Assembly (NCBI GenBank): GCA_964631295.1
Contig: CAZVXI010000057.1
Location: forward strand, 1 to 15,922
Direction: 5' to 3'
Length of the DNA stretch: 15,922 nt
Source of the DNA: CAZVXI01 sp964631295
GTDB taxonomy: Bacteria; Planctomycetota; Phycisphaerae; Phycisphaerales; SM1A02
Part shown: piece after piece, positions 1-7,097 of the stretch
How positions within the stretch are numbered: position 1 is the stretch's first letter
Layout: each line of letters starts with the position of its first letter
Translations under genes and position numbers: made by a program
Notes under the pieces: model-generated
The model's input: only the letters and a program-made list of their open reading frames with translations
What the model was told of the DNA's origin: nothing
Database searches by the model: none

Positions 1-17
1 GCCATGTATCAAGGAGA

Positions 18-479
18 TCAGGATCCTCGAGGTGAGCCAGGCTCGAACGGATCGATGCGCAGTTGGACCGGCACGGTGTCGAGTCGGGTGAATGTTCTGC
101 TCTCACCACACGGAGCGTTCTCAACGACAAGTTGGCCTTCATCACTGCGCGACAGCATGCCTGGCATGTGCATCCCGGATGTGAAGATCGTTCGAGCAAA
201 CCGCCCATCGGGTAACTGGACGATCTGCGTGAAGCTCTGCTGTCCATCTGCGTAGGTGACACAATGCCTGCCCGTGATGTGCAGCAGCGTATCGCCTCCC
301 GCCGACTGCCACGCGCCCTGCAGCGGCATCATCGCCGGGTCGACGTTGGTCGGCTGCGCAGCAGACACACGGTCGCCGCCTGCCTGGCAACCATGGATCG
401 CAGCCAACACCGCAATGGTCATCGCGCCAACCATGGCAAAGTTGATCTGGGGCATCACCGTCTCGAATCGATTCATCAT
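18..479 (-). CDS. Putative small lipoprotein of unknown function
   Basis: I do not recognise the family. The 153-residue product starts with a short basic stretch and a hydrophobic segment (about residues 13-29) ending in A-I-H-G-C at Cys31. This resembles a lipobox, although His at -2 and Ile at -3 are not the usual residues, so lipidation is likely but not certain. The mature part (about 120 residues) contains LQGAWQSAGGDTLLHITGRHCVTY-like sequence split over residues 54-77, suggesting a small beta-rich domain, perhaps lipocalin-like. The ATG overlaps the TGA of the upstream M14 peptidase by one base (TGATG, 477-481). There is no clear Shine-Dalgarno sequence, so translation probably depends on coupling to that gene. 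A second ATG follows directly at 476. The shared transcript suggests a job at the cell envelope together with the peptidase; this is inference from position. Confidence 0.6.
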   Translation of the reverse strand: MMNRFETVMPQINFAMVGAMTIAVLAAIHGCQAGGDRVSAAQPTNVDPAMMPLQGAWQSAGGDTLLHITGRHCVTYADGQQSFTQIVQLPDGRFARTIFTSGMHMPGMLSRSDEGQLVVENAPCGESRTFTRLDTVPVQLRIDPFEPGSPRGS

Positions 480-3070
480 CAGGAACTTGGGCCGAGCGTA
501 ATCGCGTTCATCAGCATACGCAGTGGACCGTACTGGAACCCGCGAAGGGTTATGTCGTCGGCGATGCAGATAACCGAACCGCGCCCGACACTGTGCTGGG
601 TCATCCAGGGCTGGCCTGCCAGGCGCTGCTGGTTGCGATCCGACATCAGCCCGCCGATGAGCGGCTGGTCCGGGTCGATGCGGGCAATGACCGAACCACC
701 ATCGGCCACAGGGAGCACGCGATCACCCCGCTTGATAATGCCGTACCACGCGCGCAGGCCGGCCGCGAGCGGATGAGTTGTATCAACATCGATACGCACA
801 TTCGTCCCGGGAATGCGGTCTTCCACCGATCTGTCGCGCCCTTGCTCGTAAGAGATCTCCGATCGTGTCGGCCGATCATCATCTGCCTCGTCGGGCATCT
901 CGAGATCGAGCAGTGTTCTGCTCGCCCATGACGCGGAACTGCCTGAGGCAACGACGACGCCGCCACTTTGCACCCAGCGCTTGAGCGCACCGACCTGCGC
1001 GTTGGAGATTGCGCCTGCCGGGTTGCCATCAGCAAGCACGAGAACGTTTGCATCATTCATTGCCGACGCAAGCGAACTTGCTGTGACAACCGTGTGTGGG
1101 ATCGGCTGGGCAACATCCAGCAGGTGCCAATGCTGCCCGAAGCTGTACGAACTCAGCGATTCATCTCGCAGCAGCAGGACCGTTGGAACATCAGCGATGG
1201 CGTTCGCATTCGCGCCCAGCACAGGGCCGTCGGCTGTCATGCCGGTGGATGCGCGGTGCGCATCGAGGCCGAGGCTCGCGAGATCGTCAGCAAACGCGTC
1301 CAGCGCGCCCGGTGCGTTGCGCACGTGATGAATAATGAGCGATCCAGCCGAGAATCGCCTGCCGTCAACTGTGATAGGTTCACCTGCAACTCTGCAGAAC
1401 AGTTCATGCGCTGCTGCAAGCCCCATCGCCTGCGGGAATGCGTACTGCGATGCATCAACAACCAGTGCAACCGCGTGGTTCGGGTCACCTGCAGAGATGC
1501 TGGCAGCCCGGGGAGCGAACGTCTCAAGCGTTTCGCTCCTGAGTGTCACCGGGGACTTCGCGTACCACGCGTCAAGGCCGAATGCGAGTGGCAGGGACCA
1601 TGATGTCAGGTCGTAGGTATCAGGGTCGGTCACCACCGGATCGCGCTCGAACAGCGCCAGAGCGAGGCGGCCCATTGCCTGATCTGTGCGCACGATCCAC
1701 GTCCCGGCAGGAACATCGACTTTGACCTTTTCGCCCGAGCCGAAGTCATGGGCATCGATGGAACCGTGTTCCGCCGCCGTTTCGATCTCGATGCCATGCT
1801 CATTGCAAATCGTCCAGACGCGCTGGAGCAAAGCGGGGTCGTTGCCCGGCGAGATCACGAACGCCTTGATCGGGTGCGCCTCTGCGTGTGCCGAATCGAC
1901 GAAGAACTTCCGGAATCGCTCGAGTTGGCCGCGTCGATTGACATGTGTTGCCTGCAGGTTGCTCATGCTCAACAGCCAATGGTGATACGTGCGTTCGCGC
2001 AAGGTGAGCGTGTAATGCTCGCCGACCTCGATCGCCAGGCCTGCGCGCGAGTGCCCGCCCTTTTCTGCAAGCATGCCCACCGCGCCGTGGTAGACAGGCA
2101 GGACCTTGCCATAGCCCGGGTAAAGATAATCGAATCGTTCTTTCGTCGCGTATACGAGTCCTTCACGGTCGAAGTCTTTTGCATTCGCCTGACCGTACTT
2201 CTCCACCCACGTGCGTGTTTCCGCGGGGATGTTGACGTTGTAGGGATCATCGCCCGCGCCAAAGAAAAACGGGCTGCGGTATCCCTGCTCGTGAAAGTCG
2301 ACATGCAGGTGCGGCCGCACGCGGGTATATGCCTTGATGCGATGCTGCGACTCAACCTGCACGAGCCAGACCCAGTCGCGGTTGAGGTCAAAGTAATAGT
2401 GATTTGTCCGCCCGCCGGGCCAGGGCTCATTATGCTCGGCCGCATTCGGATCTGCATTCGGATTCATGCCGAGCACCGTCTGGTACCAGTTCACGTATCG
2501 CGCGTGGCCGTCGGCATTGAGCATCGGATCAATGAAGACGATGACATTGTCGAGCAGATCTCGAACTTCCGCATTCGTTGCCGCAGCGAGCGTGTACGTC
2601 AGTGCGATGGCGGTCTCTGCCGGCGAAGGCTCGTTACCGTGCACGTTGTAACTGAACCACACAAGCGCGGGGTTGGTGTCGATGATTTCCTGCGCGCGTT
2701 CATCAGTCGTTTCCGGATCACACAGTTCGAGGTTTCGCGCGAGAATCTCGTCCAGATTCGTCAGATTCTCAGGCGAGGAAACCGTGAGCAGATGCAATGG
2801 CCGACGCTGGTGCGTCTGCCCGTACTGCTCGATCTCCACGCGATCCGACAACTCCGCGATGTGGGACAAATAGTTGACCAGATCAGCATGGCGGGTGAAG
2901 TGCTCACCGATCTCATAGCCAAGGTAGTCAGCAGGCGACGGAACTGCGTCGTCGTATGTCAGCCCGCCATAGTAATCAAAGTCATGCTCGTCGATCGCTT
3001 GAGCAACCGAGTGCAGCAAGAGACTGATGATAAAACAGGCAAGAACGCGCAGTTGGTGAACGCGAAGCAT
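479..3070 (-). CDS. Secreted M14-family zinc carboxypeptidase with C-terminal amidotransferase-like domain
   Basis: The 863-residue protein should cleave C-terminal residues from peptides outside the cytoplasm. A signal peptide covers about residues 1-26 (basic start, then LACFIISLLLHSVAQA). The M14 domain follows: HGNE gives zinc ligands His144 and Glu147, then the M14 substrate-site sequence PMLNADGHARY (near 182-192), NRDW (near 230-233) and HVDFHEQG with the third zinc ligand at about His260. Glu336 in MLAEKGG is a candidate catalytic glutamate. The last 200 or so residues (SSYSFGQHWHLLD, then VLVLADG and WVQSGGVVVASG) look like the class I glutamine-amidotransferase-like fold often attached to large bacterial M14 enzymes. 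The start at 3070 is chosen because TTGGAGGG lies just before its ATG; an in-frame ATG at 3109 has no such site. The lipoprotein gene overlaps its stop. The true substrate is unknown. Confidence 0.88.
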   Translation of the reverse strand: MLRVHQLRVLACFIISLLLHSVAQAIDEHDFDYYGGLTYDDAVPSPADYLGYEIGEHFTRHADLVNYLSHIAELSDRVEIEQYGQTHQRRPLHLLTVSSPENLTNLDEILARNLELCDPETTDERAQEIIDTNPALVWFSYNVHGNEPSPAETAIALTYTLAAATNAEVRDLLDNVIVFIDPMLNADGHARYVNWYQTVLGMNPNADPNAAEHNEPWPGGRTNHYYFDLNRDWVWLVQVESQHRIKAYTRVRPHLHVDFHEQGYRSPFFFGAGDDPYNVNIPAETRTWVEKYGQANAKDFDREGLVYATKERFDYLYPGYGKVLPVYHGAVGMLAEKGGHSRAGLAIEVGEHYTLTLRERTYHHWLLSMSNLQATHVNRRGQLERFRKFFVDSAHAEAHPIKAFVISPGNDPALLQRVWTICNEHGIEIETAAEHGSIDAHDFGSGEKVKVDVPAGTWIVRTDQAMGRLALALFERDPVVTDPDTYDLTSWSLPLAFGLDAWYAKSPVTLRSETLETFAPRAASISAGDPNHAVALVVDASQYAFPQAMGLAAAHELFCRVAGEPITVDGRRFSAGSLIIHHVRNAPGALDAFADDLASLGLDAHRASTGMTADGPVLGANANAIADVPTVLLLRDESLSSYSFGQHWHLLDVAQPIPHTVVTASSLASAMNDANVLVLADGNPAGAISNAQVGALKRWVQSGGVVVASGSSASWASRTLLDLEMPDEADDDRPTRSEISYEQGRDRSVEDRIPGTNVRIDVDTTHPLAAGLRAWYGIIKRGDRVLPVADGGSVIARIDPDQPLIGGLMSDRNQQRLAGQPWMTQHSVGRGSVICIADDITLRGFQYGPLRMLMNAITLGPSS

Positions 3071-3167
3071 TCCACCCTCCAAGGCAAAAAAAACAATCAA
3101 CACAGCCACGACACATCGTCGCTTCCCTTGTATGGAAGCAGACAGTGGGGCGTTGCGTCAAGCAAAA
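3071..3167 (-). promoter_or_regulatory. Intergenic leader of the M14 peptidase gene
   Basis: This 97-base gap separates the anti-sigma stop from the peptidase start. On the minus strand it contains a small hairpin (GCTTCC/GGAAGC, 3121-3126 with 3134-3139, 7-base loop), a weaker dyad (CGAC/GTCG, 3109-3121), and a run of eight T (3086-3093) just ahead of the Shine-Dalgarno sequence TTGGAGGG. The T run is about 28 bases beyond the better hairpin, so it is not a standard intrinsic terminator. I see a TTGACG but no well-spaced -10 box. Whether the peptidase is read through from the sigma operon or has its own promoter cannot be decided from sequence. Confidence 0.35.
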
Positions 3168-4001
3168 TCACGCTTGCGATCGAGCGACCACGGCATCTCC
3201 GACGAGTGGAATCCGCTCGCGGTCGGAGACAACCACGCCGCCGGGCTCTTCCACTGTGATCGCAAATGCAGTCGGTTCCTGCACTTCAATCTTGGCATCG
3301 ATCGGGATAATCACTTCGCCGGTGCTTGCGACATTGAACACACCGCCATCGACAGGGTGCGCTTCCAATGTTTCCAGATTCGCCAGCGACCCCTCTCGGA
3401 AGATCCAGAGTTGATACTGGTTTGTCGCCGGGTCATTCACCTGCACGCCGGAAATACGGATGTACCCCGCCTGACGCGCATCGCTCCAGACAATATCACC
3501 ACTTGCACTGGCTGCGGCCTGATCGCCAAATGGATTCGCCAGTGTCACAGAGATGGCATCGGGCGCTTGGGCAATCAGTGCGGCACGCTGTTCACGCAGC
3601 GATGGGTCAGCCCGCGGCATCCACGCGAACACAGCGATCGCCAGACACGCAGCCGCGGCAAGCCAGCCGGCCCAGGCGACAAATAGCGATGGCAAAGTTG
3701 AGCGCCTCGGCTGGTCGTATCGCGGCGCGACCGATCCGGATGCTTCGACTGCGGATTCGGTTGCGAACTGATCAGCCGCGGTTGCGCGGAGGCGGTCGAT
3801 GACTGCCTGTGGCACTTGTTTGTTCGCACTTGTGGACGTCGCAGCAAGTGTTCGCTGAATGAGCGCTGCCGTGAGATCCCAGTCGGTCGGTGCTGCATCA
3901 TCCTCCGGCGAGCCGGCGTCGTCCACGCCAGCCAGCGCGCGGTCGATCATGTGATTCATCGCATCACTGTCATGGAACGAGTTGTCAGGCACGACGCTCA
4001 A
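3168..4001 (-). CDS. Anti-sigma factor, RskA (anti-sigma-K) family, single-pass membrane protein
   Basis: The protein should hold the neighbouring ECF sigma factor at the membrane until a signal releases it. Residues 1-100 are a polar cytoplasmic part without the HxxxCxxC zinc motif of ZAS anti-sigma factors. One membrane helix lies at about 106-128 (VAWAGWLAAAACLAIAVFAW). Residues 145-265 form the extracytoplasmic RskA domain, with the typical QYQLWIF, HPVDGGVF and FAITVEEPGG segments. The start used here is TTG at 4001, whose last two bases lie in the sigma gene's TGA (TTGA, 3998-4001), with a GGGGG run upstream. GTG at 3992 and ATG at 3959 are alternatives, and the N-terminus is uncertain. 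RskA of Mycobacterium tuberculosis is a membrane anti-sigma factor subject to intramembrane proteolysis; a similar route here is inference. Confidence 0.85.
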   Translation of the reverse strand: MSVVPDNSFHDSDAMNHMIDRALAGVDDAGSPEDDAAPTDWDLTAALIQRTLAATSTSANKQVPQAVIDRLRATAADQFATESAVEASGSVAPRYDQPRRSTLPSLFVAWAGWLAAAACLAIAVFAWMPRADPSLREQRAALIAQAPDAISVTLANPFGDQAAASASGDIVWSDARQAGYIRISGVQVNDPATNQYQLWIFREGSLANLETLEAHPVDGGVFNVASTGEVIIPIDAKIEVQEPTAFAITVEEPGGVVVSDRERIPLVGDAVVARSQA

Positions 4002-4579
4002 CTTGCGGCCCCCGCACTTTGTGACTGTGCTTCCTGTTCAGCAATGATCTCACGGACACGCATCAATCCCCGCCGGGCGTGGGTTTTGACAGTGCTCAAA
4101 GGCATGCCGGTGAGGTCAGCAATCTGCTGGTATGTTCGACTGTGCCCGATCGCGAGATTCAACACCTGCTGTTGCTCTTCCCGCAATTGGCTCAGCGCTT
4201 CATACGCCCGGCTTGTTTCTTCGTCGAGCGTCCCCGGGTTCTCCGGGAGTCCCACATCCGACGGGATCGTGTCCGAGAAGTCATCGCCTTCAGACAGTGA
4301 TGTCGGTTTCGGGCGACGGCCTGCAGCCCGCGTGCGGTCGATCAACCGACGGCGTGCGATCATCGCGATGTACGTCGCCTCAGATGCAATGCCCGGGTCG
4401 AACCGATCGGCACTCTTCCAGACATTGATGAATATCTCCTGGACTGCGTCTTCCACGTCGCCGGCATTTCGGGTGAACTGCCGGGCAAGTGACCATACAA
4501 GGCCGCTGTAGCGGTCAATACATTCATTGACTGCAGCAGCGTCACCGGCGGCAACGCGTTGGAGAATCGAATCAGACAC
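3998..4579 (-). CDS. ECF RNA polymerase sigma factor, SigK-like
   Basis: This 193-residue protein directs RNA polymerase to an alternative promoter set. Region 2 spans about residues 23-90 (IDRYSGLVWSLARQF, then EDAVQEIFINVWKSADRFDP, then ARRRLIDRTRA). Region 4 spans about 130-178, with the helix-turn-helix TYQQIADLTGMPLSTVKTHARRG divided between residues 149 and 171. I choose GTG at 4579 because the product then begins MSDSILQRVAAGD, the normal ECF N-terminus, and AAGAG lies just upstream. The frame stays open to 4705, but that extra 42 residues is not family-like. The only cysteine is Cys20, so the redox disulfide reported for mycobacterial SigK cannot form within this protein. The stop overlaps the anti-sigma start, so the pair is translationally coupled. 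The assignment to ECF is firm; the SigK label depends mainly on its RskA partner. Confidence 0.9.
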   Translation of the reverse strand: MSDSILQRVAAGDAAAVNECIDRYSGLVWSLARQFTRNAGDVEDAVQEIFINVWKSADRFDPGIASEATYIAMIARRRLIDRTRAAGRRPKPTSLSEGDDFSDTIPSDVGLPENPGTLDEETSRAYEALSQLREEQQQVLNLAIGHSRTYQQIADLTGMPLSTVKTHARRGLMRVREIIAEQEAQSQSAGAAS

Positions 4580-4612
4580 GGGCTCTTCACGCAACGAACG
4601 GGGTAAACAGGA

Positions 4613-4650
4613 ATGACACCGGCGCTCCTGCACAGAAGCGCCGATGTCAT
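4613..4650 (-). promoter_or_regulatory. Long inverted repeat before the sigma factor gene
   Basis: Arms 4613-4626 and 4637-4650 are 14 bases each and complementary except for one position, which becomes a G-U wobble when transcribed from the minus strand. The loop is 10 bases. It lies 33 bases upstream of the sigma gene GTG and directly downstream of a TATAAT box, so the predicted transcription start falls in its upstream arm. It could be an operator, a 5' mRNA hairpin, or the terminator of the fasciclin gene; there is no run of T after it, which argues against a simple intrinsic terminator. Confidence 0.6.
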
Positions 4651-4652
4651 CT

Positions 4653-4658
4653 ATTATA
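4653..4658 (-). promoter_or_regulatory. Candidate -10 box (TATAAT) for the sigma/anti-sigma operon
   Basis: The minus strand reads GGGTATAATAG, a perfect match to the housekeeping -10 consensus in otherwise GC-rich sequence, 73 bases before the sigma gene start codon. The hexamer 17 bases further upstream (GATGTC) is a poor -35 match, and no extended TG motif precedes the box. A small 6-bp hairpin (CCTCGC/GCGAGG, 4661-4676) occupies the spacer. It suggests an activator-dependent or otherwise controlled promoter; this is inference. Confidence 0.4.
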
Positions 4659-4725
4659 CCCCTCGCCGCAGCGAGGACATCGTTTGGGACCAGACAGAGG
4701 GTCAAAGCGACATCCTTCGGTCAGG

Positions 4726-5676
4726 TTACGGGAGAATCACTTCATCGATGATGTGGATCACACCGTTCGTGCAGTCAATATCGGCCGCGATGACGTTCGC
4801 GCCATTGACTGTCAGGCGGCCTTCGTTACTGATGCCGACACGGACCTTGCTCCCTTCGAGCGTGCCAGCACGCTGGGCTGCAATCGCGTCGCGAGCGTAG
4901 ACACGGCCCGGAACAACGTGATACTTGAGAATCGCAGTCAGCTTGTTGCGGTTACGCGGCTCGAGCAGCGATTCGACTGTGCCCTTGGGGAGCTTCTTGA
5001 ATGCTTCGTCGGTCGGGGCGAAGACTGTGAACGGGCCATCACCTTGCAGCGCAGAGATGAGTGCAGCCGCATCGAGTGCCGTCGCGAGCGTCGTGAACGA
5101 TCCCGCTCCAACAGCCGTTGAGATAATGTCATTCGTGCTGGGCATGATCACTTCGTCGATCACGTGAATCACGCCGTTGCTTGCGTTGATGTTGGCCTGC
5201 ACGACTGTCGCGTTGTCGACGGTGACATTTTCACCATCCAGGTTGAATGCGATCTGCTGACCATTGGCAGTTGACGCATTGTTGTTGGCGATGACGTCAG
5301 CGGCTGTCAGCTTGCCGGGCACGACGTGGTACGTGAGGATCGCGGTGAGCAGACCCTTGTTTTCGGGCTTGAGAAGCGCTTGAAGGTCTGACTTCGGCAA
5401 CTTGGCGAATGCTGCGTCGGTCGGCGCGAAGACGGTGAAGGGACCTTCACCTTTCAGCACATCGACGAGGCCCGCAGCTTTTACTGCCGCGACAAGCGTG
5501 TTGAACGAGCCAGCACCGATCGCAACATCAACGATGTCGTCTGCTTGCGCTGGCATCATTTCATGTGTCGTCGGAGTTGCTGCCGCACGGGAAGACTGGC
5601 ACTGTGCGAAAACGCTCGCTGGAGCGGCGATCGCTACTGCAGCAAATGAGGTGGTCAGGAGAGTTGCAAGTTTCAT
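4726..5676 (-). CDS. Secreted protein with two fasciclin (FAS1) domains
   Basis: The 316-residue product has a clear signal peptide (residues 1-24, ending SVFA before Gln25) and is therefore exported. It then carries two FAS1 domains in tandem, about 45-178 and 183-316. Each shows the family's first conserved box (FTVFAPTDAAF at 80-90, FTVFAPTDEAF at 216-226), the YHVVPG segment (116-121, 252-257) and the second box ending VIHVIDEVIMP or VIHIIDEVILP. The protein stops right at the end of the second domain, with no anchor, so it is probably released or loosely wall bound. FAS1 domains mediate adhesion or protein contacts. AAGGA lies nine bases before the ATG. The gene lies directly upstream of the sigma and anti-sigma genes on the same strand, which suggests it is their target. 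Confidence 0.93.
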   Translation of the reverse strand: MKLATLLTTSFAAVAIAAPASVFAQCQSSRAAATPTTHEMMPAQADDIVDVAIGAGSFNTLVAAVKAAGLVDVLKGEGPFTVFAPTDAAFAKLPKSDLQALLKPENKGLLTAILTYHVVPGKLTAADVIANNNASTANGQQIAFNLDGENVTVDNATVVQANINASNGVIHVIDEVIMPSTNDIISTAVGAGSFTTLATALDAAALISALQGDGPFTVFAPTDEAFKKLPKGTVESLLEPRNRNKLTAILKYHVVPGRVYARDAIAAQRAGTLEGSKVRVGISNEGRLTVNGANVIAADIDCTNGVIHIIDEVILP

Positions 5677-5754
5677 TGGCGTAGATCCTTTCGAAAAAAT
5701 GTTGAATCACAGACACAACAGGGTTTGCCTGCCCAGCAGACGAACCGATCGCGC

Positions 5755-5774
5755 TCGAAGCCCTTTGGCTTCGA
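5755..5774 (-). other. Perfect 8-bp inverted repeat upstream of the fasciclin gene
   Basis: TCGAAGCC (5755-5762) and GGCTTCGA (5767-5774) form a perfect stem with a 4-base loop, about 80 bases ahead of the fasciclin start codon. No T run follows on either strand. It may be a 5' leader hairpin, an operator, or part of the end of the gmd transcript. I cannot find a convincing -35/-10 pair between it and the start codon. Confidence 0.4.
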
Positions 5775-5850
5775 CTTTGGACGCGACGATTTCAAACAAT
5801 GCCTGCGTGGCTTCAATCGTTTTCGATGTGTGGTACACCCGGATTCAGGC

Positions 5851-5868
5851 CCGGATCAAAAAATCCGG
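5851..5868 (-). terminator. Possible terminator hairpin downstream of gmd
   Basis: CCGGAT (5851-5856) pairs with ATCCGG (5863-5868) around a 6-base loop that is T-rich on the minus strand. It lies about 60 bases after the gmd stop. A further direct copy of CCCGGAT occurs at 5838-5844, and a 5-bp hairpin (GCAGG/CCTGC, 5888-5902) lies closer to gmd. None is followed by a proper T tract, so intrinsic termination is only a weak possibility. Confidence 0.25.
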
Positions 5869-5929
5869 ACTTTGCAGCTTTCGGCGTGCAGGCAAATCCT
5901 GCTTCGTCTGGGATTGTGCAGAGCGTGAG

Positions 5930-6994
5930 CTATTGATCGTGCCCTGAGTACGCGGGCAGTTCATGCCCGGCATCGCGGAGCGTTTTCTCGCGGCGGGCAA
6001 GTTCGAGGTCGTGCTCGACCATCATTCGGCAAAGTTCTTCGACGCTGGTTGTCGCCTTCCAGCCAAGCTGCTGCTCTGCCTTGGATGGATCGCCGAGCAG
6101 TTGGTCAACCTCGGCCGGGCGCATGTAGCGCGAGTCCTGCTCAACATGATCGCGATGGTCAAGATCGAGCTGAGCGAACGCCATCTCGCAGAAATCCTGC
6201 ACGGAGATCATGTGGCCGGTGGCAGCAACATAATCACCGGGGTGATCCTGCTGGAGCATCATCCACATCATCTGCACATAGTCGCCGGCGAAGCCCCAGT
6301 CGCGCTGCGAATCAAGGTTCCCAAGATAAAGTTTGTGCTGCAGGCCGAGTTTGATTCGTCCAACGGCACGGGTGATCTTGCGTGTGACGAACGTCTCGCC
6401 ACGCCGGGGTGATTCATGATTGAACAGGATCCCGCACGATGCGTGCATGTCGTACGATTCTCGGTAGTTGATCGTCGCCCAGTGAGCGGCGACCTTCGCA
6501 CATGCATAGGGCGAGCGTGGATAGAACGGCGTGGATTCGCGCTGCGGGACTTCCTGCACCTTGCCGAACATCTCCGATGAACTTGCCTGGTAGTACCGGA
6601 CATGCTTGCCGGACTTCTGCTGGTAATCGCGCACGGCTTCGAGCAGCCGCACCGCGCCGGTCGCAACGATATCGGTCGTGTAGATCGGCTGATCGAAGCT
6701 CACACGGACATGGCTCTGAGCGGCGAGGTTATAGACTTCATCCGGCCTGGCCTTGGCGAGCACATGCGAGAGGTTGTTCGCATCGGCGAGGTCGCCATAG
6801 TGCAGGAACAGGTTCGTGCCTGCCTCATGCGGGTCGCGGTAGAGATGATCAATCCGGTCGGTGTTGAAGGTGGAAGCGCGGCGGATAATCCCGTGGACTT
6901 CATAGCCCTTCTCCAGCAGAAACTCGGCGAGGTAGCTGCCATCCTGCCCGGTAATGCCGGTGATCAGTGCTCGTTTGCTGTTGTCTGAGGCCAC
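5930..6994 (-). CDS. gmd: GDP-mannose 4,6-dehydratase
   Basis: The 354-residue enzyme converts GDP-D-mannose to GDP-4-keto-6-deoxy-D-mannose, the first step to GDP-L-fucose and other 6-deoxy sugars. It is a full-length cytoplasmic SDR-family protein. The nucleotide-binding loop is GITGQDGSYLAE (13-24), the NADP-binding region includes RRASTFNTDRIDHLY, and the active site shows SSSEMFG (138-144) with Tyr163 and Lys167 (YACAK). FNHESPRRGETFVTRK and NLDSQRDWGFAGDYV are family hallmarks. The start is GTG at 6994 with GGAG eight bases upstream; a nearby ATG at 7011 is out of frame. It is divergent from fcl, which catalyses the next two steps, so the pathway is split over two promoters. Identification is secure from extended sequence identity to known GMDs. 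Confidence 0.97.
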   Translation of the reverse strand: MASDNSKRALITGITGQDGSYLAEFLLEKGYEVHGIIRRASTFNTDRIDHLYRDPHEAGTNLFLHYGDLADANNLSHVLAKARPDEVYNLAAQSHVRVSFDQPIYTTDIVATGAVRLLEAVRDYQQKSGKHVRYYQASSSEMFGKVQEVPQRESTPFYPRSPYACAKVAAHWATINYRESYDMHASCGILFNHESPRRGETFVTRKITRAVGRIKLGLQHKLYLGNLDSQRDWGFAGDYVQMMWMMLQQDHPGDYVAATGHMISVQDFCEMAFAQLDLDHRDHVEQDSRYMRPAEVDQLLGDPSKAEQQLGWKATTSVEELCRMMVEHDLELARREKTLRDAGHELPAYSGHDQ

Positions 6995-7097
6995 GCGTCG
7001 AACTCCATTTCAAGCGGTCTATCCTGTGTCGGCTCGGACGATAGCCGGATATCGCCGATCTGTCGTTCATGACACGTGTATTTGCGAGGACGGTGGC
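6995..7097. promoter_or_regulatory. Divergent promoter region between gmd and fcl
   Basis: These 103 bases must carry the start signals for both gmd (left) and the fcl-led polysaccharide operon (right), unless fcl is read through from elsewhere. I see a 5-bp dyad (CGATA/TATCG, 7039-7054) and an 8-base palindrome ACACGTGT (7072-7079), both short enough to occur by chance. No clear -35/-10 pair is visible on either strand. Confidence 0.4.

Noticed and set aside
1..17. Possible start (ATG at 6-4, minus strand) of another gene after the lipoprotein
   Set aside because: Only two codons are visible and there is no minus-strand ribosome site; the AAGGAGA seen here is on the plus strand and has no gene after it.
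3086..3093. Eight-T run on the minus strand as an intrinsic terminator for the anti-sigma gene
   Set aside because: The nearest good hairpin ends about 28 bases away, and the run lies directly before the peptidase ribosome site.
1748..3259. Open frame of 503 codons on the plus strand opposite the M14 peptidase
   Set aside because: The minus-strand frame has unmistakable peptidase motifs, a signal peptide and a good ribosome site; the plus-strand translation is Arg/Val-rich with no recognisable domain.
4580..4705. N-terminal extension of the ECF sigma factor by 42 residues
   Set aside because: It would translate through the inverted repeat and does not resemble ECF proteins; GTG at 4579 gives the standard start.
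5725..5928. Small plus-strand frame of 67 codons in the gmd-fasciclin gap
   Set aside because: No ribosome site, no recognisable domain, and its sequence covers the stem structures.
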